Of a stretch of DNA of 12,186 nucleotides, positions 6,593-12,186 are shown one piece after another; the first letter of the stretch is position 1, and the number at the start of each line of letters is the position of its first letter. Source of the DNA: Odoribacteraceae bacterium (GTDB lineage Bacteria; Bacteroidota; Bacteroidia; Bacteroidales; Marinifilaceae); NCBI GenBank assembly GCA_031279175.1, contig JAITJA010000130.1, positions 1-12,186 of the forward strand. The letters run 5' to 3'. The position numbers were made by a program, and so were the translations under genes. The notes beneath the pieces were generated by a model. It was not told the DNA's origin and did no database searches. It saw only the letters and a list, made by a program, of their open reading frames with translations.

Positions 6593-9133
6593 CTAAAACT
6601 CTTGGCCCAACACGAAGTGGAACTGTCCTTTAGAAGCACCGGGACGAGTCGGTACTGCATCAAAACCGTATCCCCAGTCAATTCCCAGTATACCGAACAT
6701 CGATAACCAGATACGTACTCCCACTCCCGCGGAACGGTAGAGGTTAAACGGCTCGAAATCTTTCAACGCGTACCACGAGTTCCCCGCTTCCAGGAAAGCT
6801 AACGCGTAAATCGTGTTCGATCCTCCCAGCATGATCGGGTAGCGTAATTCCATCGTGAACTTGGAGTAGAGGCGCGCGTCCGAGGATTTAGGAGCGATGA
6901 AACTGGATCCCGCGTTGGTCAATGCCCCGTTTTCGTATCCCCTTAACCCGATGTATTCCCGGCCATACGTGCTCATTCCCGACATTCCGTCACCTCCCAT
7001 CTCGAAGCCTTCGAAAGGCGATTGTCGGAACTTGTTATACGATCCCAGGTAGCCGTACTGGATTCCCGTGTAGAGCACGAGGGGACGCTTTATATCATCC
7101 ACCGGCCCGGAAGTCAGCGGGACATATACCTTGCCCACGAACTTCCACTTGTGGTATTCGATCCACCGGTATTTTATACGATCCTTCTCCGTTTCCATGT
7201 CTCGCGTGGAGAAGAGCGAGTAAGGAGGGGTAAGGGTTACCGCCAACGAGAAATCGCTCCCGGACTTCGGGAAGATCGGGTTAAATATCGAACTCCTCCG
7301 GATAGTCGTCGAGAGGGAAAGGGTATTCGAGTTCCCGTTGCTAATGATATAATAAGCCCAATTCTTCAACTCGTACCGTTGAAACGACATGGTCGTGTTC
7401 ATCTGGAAATAATTGTCCGGCCATTTCAGGCGTCGTCCCAATCCCACGTTCACACCGTAAGTCAACATCAGTTGATTACTCGTGGTGGTTTGTGAAGGCT
7501 TTACCATGTAGGAATTATTATAGGCGCTGGAATAACCGGTCTGGCGAGAGAAATAGATAGAAGCACTAAAGGCGTTCGGGCGTCGTCCTCCCAGCCACGG
7601 CTCCATGAACGAGAGACTAAACTGGGAGTAATATTTCCCGTTCGTTTGCGCGTTGAGGGTCAAGGTCTGCCCATCCCCTTTAGGCAGGGGATAATAAGCG
7701 CTCCTGTTGAATATATTGCGTATAGAAAAGTTCGAGAAGGTCAATCCCACCGAACCGATAATCATGCCGGCCCCCCATCCCCCGGAGAGTTCGAACTTGT
7801 CATTAGACTTCTCTTCTACCTTATAAGTAATATCCACGGTACCATCCTCCGGGTTAGATCGCGGGTCGACGTCAAGCTTTTCCGGGTCGAAATATCCCAG
7901 CGTGGCCAATTCCCGCAAACTACGCATCACGTCTTCCCGGCTCCAGTACTCGCCTGGATAGGTATATAATTCCCGACGAACCACGTGCTCGTGCGTTGTC
8001 GTGTTTCCTTTAAGCTTCACCCTGTTAATAACGGCCTTGGGGCCCTCGATTACTCGAATCTCCAGGTTAATGGAATCATTCCCGTGAATGATCTCGAGCG
8101 GATCCATGCGTGAAAAGAGATAACCATTATTCTGGTAGATATTCATGACCGCGTCATCATCTTTTAGCAACCGCTCTTCCAACAATTTGCTATTATACAC
8201 GTCACCTTTTTTGATCCCCAAGATATTGGACAACACCTCCGAGTTATACATCGTGTTCCCTGCCCAGGAAATATCATTAAAATAATACTTGTTACCCTCT
8301 TGCACGTCGATATATATCTTCACCCGCTTGGGAGAAATAGACACCACGCTATCGGAGAGGATCACGGCATCCCGGTAACCGATCTCGTTGTATTTATTAA
8401 TTAAATTATAGCGATCCTCCTCGAAGTTCTTCTGGATATAATTCGCTGATTTGAAAATATTGATGATAGACCTCTCCTTGGTTTTCTTCATGGCGCCCTT
8501 AAGCTTCCGGTCTTTCACCTCGCTATTCCCGCGTATCACGATCTCCGATATTTTGATCTTGTTATTTTTCTCGATGATCACGTCGAGTATCACGTTATTC
8601 TTCTGCTCCGGGTCGTCCCGTTGAATAGTATTCACCGACAAGTTATAGAATCCTTTATCTTTCAGGTAACGCTCGACTTGGATCTTCAATATTCTAATCT
8701 TATTGTCACTGACCTGCGTTCCCCTGAACATCTCTGTTTTCTCCCGGATTTTAGTCTCCTCGGATTTTTTCAGCCCGATAAAATTGATTTTGGAAAGGCG
8801 GGGGAGTCCTTGTATATGGAGATCCAAGTAAATCTTATCCCCTTCTATTCTGTTCACTGTTATGACGACATTCGAGAACATCCCCGTGGCGAACAATTTC
8901 TTGATAGCATTCGTTATCTCGTCGCCGGGGATACGAATGATTCGGCCCACCCGTAACCCGGACTGTTGCAAAATCGTCGCCGGGTCATATTGATCTTCGG
9001 CCCCCACGACCTCTATTCCTGCCAACTCGTACATCTTGGGATCCGAGTAATTAACCTCCACGCTATCGACTTGCGCTTCAAGCCGGTGAAAACAAATGAA
9101 CAACAGGAATAGGGGTAATATCTTTTTTATCAT
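6593..9133 (-). CDS. bamA: BamA outer-membrane protein assembly factor (Omp85 family)
   Basis: BamA is the essential outer-membrane insertase that folds beta-barrel proteins. The 846-residue product starts with a signal peptide (MIKKILPLFLLFICF, cleavage likely after EA at 20). The periplasmic part, about 30-440, is long enough for five POTRA domains and contains typical phrases such as KKLFATGMFSNV and LATLGYFDPEKLDVD. The barrel begins near 447 (FELSGGWGAG). The family's signature loop-6 motif appears as LRGY at 730-733. The chain ends in a terminal Phe (VLGQEF), as outer-membrane barrels usually do. It starts 4 nt after uppS, so the two are surely co-transcribed. The skp/ompH chaperone follows. 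Nothing is truncated. Confidence 0.97.
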   Translation of the reverse strand: MIKKILPLFLLFICFHRLEAQVDSVEVNYSDPKMYELAGIEVVGAEDQYDPATILQQSGLRVGRIIRIPGDEITNAIKKLFATGMFSNVVITVNRIEGDKIYLDLHIQGLPRLSKINFIGLKKSEETKIREKTEMFRGTQVSDNKIRILKIQVERYLKDKGFYNLSVNTIQRDDPEQKNNVILDVIIEKNNKIKISEIVIRGNSEVKDRKLKGAMKKTKERSIINIFKSANYIQKNFEEDRYNLINKYNEIGYRDAVILSDSVVSISPKRVKIYIDVQEGNKYYFNDISWAGNTMYNSEVLSNILGIKKGDVYNSKLLEERLLKDDDAVMNIYQNNGYLFSRMDPLEIIHGNDSINLEIRVIEGPKAVINRVKLKGNTTTHEHVVRRELYTYPGEYWSREDVMRSLRELATLGYFDPEKLDVDPRSNPEDGTVDITYKVEEKSNDKFELSGGWGAGMIIGSVGLTFSNFSIRNIFNRSAYYPLPKGDGQTLTLNAQTNGKYYSQFSLSFMEPWLGGRRPNAFSASIYFSRQTGYSSAYNNSYMVKPSQTTTSNQLMLTYGVNVGLGRRLKWPDNYFQMNTTMSFQRYELKNWAYYIISNGNSNTLSLSTTIRRSSIFNPIFPKSGSDFSLAVTLTPPYSLFSTRDMETEKDRIKYRWIEYHKWKFVGKVYVPLTSGPVDDIKRPLVLYTGIQYGYLGSYNKFRQSPFEGFEMGGDGMSGMSTYGREYIGLRGYENGALTNAGSSFIAPKSSDARLYSKFTMELRYPIMLGGSNTIYALAFLEAGNSWYALKDFEPFNLYRSAGVGVRIWLSMFGILGIDWGYGFDAVPTRPGASKGQFHFVLGQEF

Positions 9134-9137
9134 CTGA

Positions 9138-9899
9138 TTATTCTATTTTATTTATTTGTTCTCCGGTCTTCCCGAAACGTCTCTCTCGTTTCCGGAAGTT
9201 TTGAACGGCCAAATATAAATCTTCTTTTTCAAAGTCTGGCCATAATTTATCCACAAAATAGAGCTCGGTATACGCGATCTGCCATAACAGGAAGTTGCTC
9301 AACCTGCACTCGCCACTCGTGCGGATCAATAAATCCGGGTCGGGAATTTCATCGGTCGTCAGGTAACGGGCGAAATCCTCTACATCCAGCGCCTCCAGTT
9401 CCGTCACCCTGCCCTCCTTGTAATCAATGGCCAGTTGTCTGGCTGCTTGCAATATTTCCCACCTGGCGCCATAACTCAGGGCCAACACCAACACCACTCC
9501 CGTGTTCGAGGCTGTTACCCGGATCAAGTCCATCAACTTCTCGCGCACGTCGACCGGCAGATCCTTCAGGTTGCCGATTGCCTTCACCTTCACCTGTTGT
9601 CTCATCAAGTTATCTGTTTCCGACAGGATAGCATCTACCATCAGGCTCATCAACATGCTCACTTCCTGCCCGGGGCGATTCCAGTTCTCGATCGAAAACG
9701 TGTAAAGGGTCAGGTATTTTATACCCATCTCCCCGCTGGCCTCGAGCACGCGTCGCACCGTCTCCACGCCTTCCTTGTGTCCTTGCCAGCGTTCCAGTCC
9801 TCTCTCACTTGCCCATCTCCCGTTACCGTCCATGATAATAGCCACGTGCCCGGGCGTCTCCCGTTCAGTATTGACACTCGTGTTTTTATTTCTCTCCAT
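9138..9899 (-). CDS. uppS: Undecaprenyl diphosphate synthase (isoprenyl transferase)
   Basis: This cis-prenyltransferase adds isopentenyl units to farnesyl diphosphate to make the C55 carrier lipid for peptidoglycan and surface polysaccharides. The 253-residue product has HVAIIMDGNGRWA (18-30, catalytic Asp24), His41, TFSIENW with Arg75 following, and the diphosphate-binding RTSGE (193-197), then the conserved ELYF segment with Glu212. ALSYGARWEI (140-149) stands where ALNYGGR is common, a mild change. The first 17 residues are a polar, variable extension, and the ATG start matches normal length. It lies 18 nt after nadK and 4 nt before bamA, linking carrier-lipid supply with outer-membrane assembly. 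Confidence 0.97.
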   Translation of the reverse strand: MERNKNTSVNTERETPGHVAIIMDGNGRWASERGLERWQGHKEGVETVRRVLEASGEMGIKYLTLYTFSIENWNRPGQEVSMLMSLMVDAILSETDNLMRQQVKVKAIGNLKDLPVDVREKLMDLIRVTASNTGVVLVLALSYGARWEILQAARQLAIDYKEGRVTELEALDVEDFARYLTTDEIPDPDLLIRTSGECRLSNFLLWQIAYTELYFVDKLWPDFEKEDLYLAVQNFRKRERRFGKTGEQINKIE

Positions 9900-9917
9900 T
9901 CAATTTTTTATATTCGT

Positions 9918-10805
9918 TCACTCGCGGTTTCGTTTATCCTCTCCCCATCCCAGTTTATTTCGCAGGGCCTCGTAATATCCCGGGGTTGGAATCTTCACCA
10001 TGTTCAACTTAAAACCGGCCGAAGATACATATAATTCCTGACTACTCGTCACCCGTTGTACCCTCGAGTCCAGGCGCAACATGAAATCCGACGAACGGCT
10101 CTCTACCCGGAGGCGGATTCTCTCCGTGCGGGGGATCACCAACGAGCGCTGGTTCAAGTTATGAGGGCTTACCGGCGTTAATATTAAATCCTCGCATGTC
10201 GGGAAGAGGATCGGGCCGCCGCCGCTCAACGAGTAAGCCGTGGATCCCGTGGGCGTGGCCACGATCAAGCCATCTGCCCAGTAGGTGGTCAAGTATTCTT
10301 CCTCGATATACGCGTGTATTTTCAACATGGAGGCCGTCTCTGTTTTCAGCGCGCACGCGTCATTCAGGGCATAGCCAAAAGAGAAAGGGTTATTCTCCAT
10401 CTCCAGCTGCAGCAGTGCCCGTTGCTCAACGTCAAAACGGCGATCGCACAACAGGGCGACGACCTGCATGATCTCTTCCCGGGCCACGTTAGCCAGGAAG
10501 CCCATCCGCCCGCAGTTGATCCCGAGCACGGGAATGCCGCTATCTTTCACGTGGCACACCGCGTCGAGAAACGTGCCGTCCCCGCCGATACTGATCAAGA
10601 GATCCGTGTCCGTCTCCAGCGGGGCCTCCTCGTCGAAGAGCGCGTGAAAGTGAGAGGAAAATTCCTCCCGCTCCTTTATTATATAAAGGTACAGCGGGGA
10701 ATAGCAGGAGACAGACACCTCCCGGCGCGCCAGTTCCTGCAGCAATTGTTTCAAGTAGACGTAGAAATGCTCTTGAATAACCCACCCGAATATCGCGATT
10801 TTCAT
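9918..10805 (-). CDS. nadK: NAD kinase
   Basis: NAD kinase phosphorylates NAD to NADP in the cytoplasm and sets the NADPH pool. The 295-residue product has the diagnostic GGDGT at 74-78 (Asp76 catalytic), GINCGRMGFLANV (95-107), an Asn-Asp pair at 148-149 where Asn-Glu is usual, and the glycine-rich ATPTGSTAYSLSGGGP (183-198). The TPVSPHNLNQR stretch (210-220) is also typical. The late DG motif appears as Asp246-Ser, a small departure. The ATG start is backed by a good ribosome-binding sequence (GAGGAG) about 8 bases upstream. It is the first gene of the minus-strand block and starts the nadK-uppS-bamA transcript. Confidence 0.97.
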   Translation of the reverse strand: MKIAIFGWVIQEHFYVYLKQLLQELARREVSVSCYSPLYLYIIKEREEFSSHFHALFDEEAPLETDTDLLISIGGDGTFLDAVCHVKDSGIPVLGINCGRMGFLANVAREEIMQVVALLCDRRFDVEQRALLQLEMENNPFSFGYALNDACALKTETASMLKIHAYIEEEYLTTYWADGLIVATPTGSTAYSLSGGGPILFPTCEDLILTPVSPHNLNQRSLVIPRTERIRLRVESRSSDFMLRLDSRVQRVTSSQELYVSSAGFKLNMVKIPTPGYYEALRNKLGWGEDKRNRE

Positions 10806-10835
10806 GTATAAATCTCCTCGTTCTAAATTTCGCCA

Positions 10836-10843
10836 TAAAGGTA
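10836..10843 (-). promoter_or_regulatory. nadK: Probable -7 box for nadK
   Basis: The minus strand reads TACCTTTA, one base off TAnnTTTG, 30 bases before the nadK ATG. No clear TTG is seen 19-21 bp upstream, but an A8 tract (minus strand, 10875-10882) lies where an UP-like element would be. This would drive nadK-uppS-bamA. Confidence 0.45.
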
Positions 10844-10892
10844 CTACTTTTCCCGCGTCACCCGGCCGCGAGCGTTTTTTTTCTTCAGCAAC

Positions 10893-10922
10893 GGGACGGG
10901 GAACGGGCGGGGACGGGCGGGG
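10893..10922 (+). other. Candidate G-quadruplex motif
   Basis: Six runs of three or four guanines lie within 30 bases: 10893-10895, 10898-10901, 10905-10907, 10909-10912, 10915-10917 and 10919-10922. The loops are only 1-3 bases. This far exceeds the usual four-run rule with loops up to seven. The G-rich strand is the plus strand, the coding strand of the fimbrillin gene. The motif lies about 50 bases behind the nadK -7 box and 170 behind the fimbrillin -33 box. Confidence 0.6.
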
Positions 10923-10936
10923 AACGAAACAGGAAA

Positions 10937-11008
10937 CACACCTTATTTATTAGTCGCGATAGTCGACGGCATACCTGCAACACGCGCGGGGGTATATAAT
11001 AAGGTGTG
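10937..11008. repeat. 11-bp inverted repeat flanking 50 bp
   Basis: The arms cacaccttatt (10937-10947) and aataaggtgtg (10998-11008) are perfect reverse complements around 50 bases. Inside is a short direct repeat, tagtcg at 10951-10956 and 10960-10965. An imperfect outer pair (tcttcagc at 10882-10889 and gctggaaga at 11054-11062) sits at nearly equal distance. It could be an operator pair, a cruciform, or the ends of a small invertible segment. I see no good -7 box inside, which weakens the last option. Confidence 0.5.
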
Positions 11009-11032
11009 CCCGGGAGCGCGGACGCGCGGGGG
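10982..11032. repeat. 11-bp direct repeat, GC-rich
   Basis: The sequence acgcgcggggg occurs at 10982-10992 and again at 11022-11032, 40 bases apart, straddling the right arm of the inverted repeat. Forty bases is close to four helical turns, so a protein bound to both would sit on one face of the DNA. The GC-rich context makes chance more likely than usual. Confidence 0.4.
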
Positions 11033-11090
11033 ACGGACAATTTAAGAGTGCGCGCTGGAAGATACCCGCGAAAAAAAAAGGATATCACTA

Positions 11091-11121
11091 TTGTTTTCTT
11101 AATTTCTGTACCATATATTCG
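11091..11121 (+). promoter_or_regulatory. Promoter of the fimbrillin-like gene
   Basis: A -33 TTG (11091-11093) is followed after exactly 20 bp by TATATTCG (11114-11121), one base off the TAnnTTTG -7 consensus. The spacing is ideal for Bacteroidota. Transcription would start near 11127, leaving about 37 untranslated bases before the ATG at 11164. An A9 tract (11071-11079) lies 11 bases upstream of the -33 box. Confidence 0.65.
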
Positions 11122-11163
11122 CGAACAGAAACAGACAACATCAAAGCTTTAAAGAAACGAGTC

Positions 11164-12186
11164 ATGAAAAGGACAACTATCACGAGTGCATTAAACAACG
11201 CGAAGCTACCGGGACGGTCACGGAAAGTAGAATCTTTTGTTATCAACGGGTGGAAACAGCGCGAGCGCCGGAATCTTTCGGGGGAAAGATCCCGGTTCTT
11301 TTTTGCCTGTCACGCGATCGCGCGGGGAGCGGGGACGACGAGTCGCGGCGCGGTAGCGTTACTGGCAGTAGCACTCTCGCTCGCGTCCTGCATCCGTGAT
11401 TTTCACGGTAATGACAACATTCATGCCGGTGACAGCACGGCCCTTGTCACCCTCTCGCTCTCGATGCCCGGTTCGCCGGCCACCCGCGTCGAGGGAACGA
11501 AAGCAGAGAACAACGTCAACGTAATAGACGTGCTACTCTTCACCACCGGCGCGAACGATAACTTCTACTACCGCGCCCCCGGGAAGGACATCCAGCCTGC
11601 CGCCGACGCGTCCGCCACCGAAGAAAAGAAAACCTTCACCGTCAAGCTGCCACTCGGCACGTACAACGTGGTCGTGATCGCCAACGCGCGAGCGGAAATC
11701 GCCGCCGTCGCGCCAGCCCCCAACACCATTGCCACCACCGTCGTCTCTCGCGCCGACATCCTCGACAAGATCGCCTTCTCCACCACGGGGGCGATGGCCA
11801 CGACAGGATTCCCCATGTGGGGATACCTCCCTTCCGTGGAAATCAACGAGAACAGCGACAAGATCAACGACCTGATCCAGCTCACTCGCGCCGTCGCGCG
11901 CGTTGACGTCTCCGTCCTCGACGACATCTCCGCCGTCTCCGGCACGAACATCCGCGACAAGTTCGCGCTGACCGCCGTCTACCTCTATAATTACAACCGC
12001 GCCGGGAGCATCGCGCCGCTCGTCGCGTCGTCTGGTGGCTACCAGGCAGCCCAGTGGGACGGGAGCAAGGCCATCGCGCCACACATCCCGGACCTCGCCG
12101 ACCTCGCCGACAACGCCTCGCCGATCAATCAGCAAGGGCCGGTAGAATACATCGTCGACGACCCCGCGACACTCCCCCGGGTGCAC
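11164..12186 (+). CDS. FimA/Mfa-type fimbrillin lipoprotein, 3' end outside window
   Basis: This frame is open for 341 codons to the window edge. It carries the N-terminal-domain hallmarks of Bacteroidales fimbrial subunits: a strand with NVIDVLLFTT (119-128), then KLPLGTYNVVVIAN, FPMWGYLP and LTRAVARVDV. Residues 63-76 form a lipoprotein signal ending in the lipobox LASC (Cys76), so the precursor should be lipidated and exported. Arg108 in PATRVEG sits where arginine-specific proteases cut FimA-type precursors to free the polymerisation groove; that role is inferred. Oddly, about 62 basic residues (14 Lys/Arg, 3 acidic) precede the hydrophobic core, and no ATG, GTG or TTG in frame gives a shorter start. 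GC reaches about 70% in blocks I counted, against about 48% in bamA. It diverges from nadK and has its own promoter. Whether it is a stalk, anchor or tip subunit cannot be told. Confidence 0.85.
   Translation, partial: MKRTTITSALNNAKLPGRSRKVESFVINGWKQRERRNLSGERSRFFFACHAIARGAGTTSRGAVALLAVALSLASCIRDFHGNDNIHAGDSTALVTLSLSMPGSPATRVEGTKAENNVNVIDVLLFTTGANDNFYYRAPGKDIQPAADASATEEKKTFTVKLPLGTYNVVVIANARAEIAAVAPAPNTIATTVVSRADILDKIAFSTTGAMATTGFPMWGYLPSVEINENSDKINDLIQLTRAVARVDVSVLDDISAVSGTNIRDKFALTAVYLYNYNRAGSIAPLVASSGGYQAAQWDGSKAIAPHIPDLADLADNASPINQQGPVEYIVDDPATLPRVH
11267..11304 (+). terminator. Terminator-like hairpin inside the fimbrillin frame
   Basis: A stem pairs 11267-11271 and 11273-11279 with 11284-11290 and 11292-11296, with one A-C mismatch and an outer G-U pair, around a GGGG loop. 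TTCTTTTTT follows directly (11296-11304). This has the full form of a plus-strand intrinsic terminator, yet it lies about 100 bases inside the open frame and about 140-180 bases after the predicted start of transcription. It could act as an attenuator, or be a chance structure in coding sequence. Confidence 0.5.

Larger units (their letters stand above)
10806..11163. other. Divergent intergenic region, nadK / fimbrillin gene
   Basis: This 358-bp gap holds two predicted promoters facing outward. Between them lies a GC-rich core with a G-quadruplex-type run, an 11-bp inverted repeat and an 11-bp direct repeat, each listed separately. A T8 run (10875-10882) lies upstream of the nadK promoter and an A9 run (11071-11079) upstream of the fimbrillin promoter. 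Read in the direction of each gene, both are A-tracts about 10 bases upstream of the -33 position. A minus-strand frame at 10885-11088 has no recognisable features and I do not call it a gene. Confidence 0.7.

Noticed and set aside
9435..10034. 199-codon plus-strand frame opposite uppS and nadK
   Set aside because: It is antisense to two clear genes and spans their junction; its composition is typical of a shadow frame.
10993..11000. E. coli-like -10 box (TATAAT) in the right arm of the inverted repeat
   Set aside because: No matching -35 element, and Bacteroidota promoters do not use this consensus.
10885..11088. 67-codon minus-strand frame in the divergent intergenic region
   Set aside because: No recognisable features, no ribosome-binding site noted, and it overlaps the repeats and G-runs.
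11533..12186. Long minus-strand frame of 217 codons at the right edge
   Set aside because: It is antisense to the fimbrillin frame, which has recognisable family motifs and a promoter. Its Val/Gly/Asp/Arg-rich content is what the reverse of GC-rich coding DNA gives.

Overview
The window looks like chromosomal DNA from a member of the Bacteroidales (phylum Bacteroidota). Three things point there: a Bacteroidota-type promoter box (TAnnTTTG) upstream of the skp/ompH gene, a FimA/Mfa-type lipoprotein fimbrillin, and the clustering of uppS, bamA, ompH and murI. A family such as Odoribacteraceae would fit, but that is inference and I cannot fix the genus.

From about 250 to 10805 everything is on the minus strand, so transcription runs from high to low coordinates. 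The order is nadK, uppS, bamA, skp/ompH, a small exported protein of unknown function, murI, a bifunctional Rel, a Fur-family regulator and purA. The spacing suggests at least three transcription units. nadK-uppS-bamA is tight (18 and 4 nt gaps). skp/ompH has its own promoter and is followed by a 15-bp hairpin. The small exported gene, murI, rel, fur and purA then run to a strong intrinsic terminator at 254-282.

Functionally this is an envelope and housekeeping block. UppS makes the undecaprenyl carrier lipid and MurI makes D-glutamate for peptidoglycan. BamA and Skp handle outer-membrane protein delivery and insertion. NadK makes NADP. PurA, Rel and Fur cover AMP synthesis, the stringent response and metal-dependent regulation.

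A 358-bp divergent intergenic region (10806-11163) separates this block from a plus-strand fimbrillin-like gene that runs off the right edge (341 codons visible). This region is the most unusual part of the window. It holds a G-quadruplex-type run, an 11-bp inverted repeat around 50 bp, an 11-bp direct repeat, and an A-tract placed upstream of each of the two predicted divergent promoters. The fimbrillin reading frame starts with about 60 basic residues before its lipoprotein signal, and a terminator-like hairpin with a T-run lies inside that extension. Together this suggests controlled, possibly attenuated or phase-variable, surface-fibre expression, but nothing here proves it.

The left edge (1-250) has no gene I can support, only short repeats. 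I see no tRNA, rRNA, CRISPR array, insertion sequence or prophage gene. I do not see a clear new multi-gene system; the candidates for novelty are regulatory.
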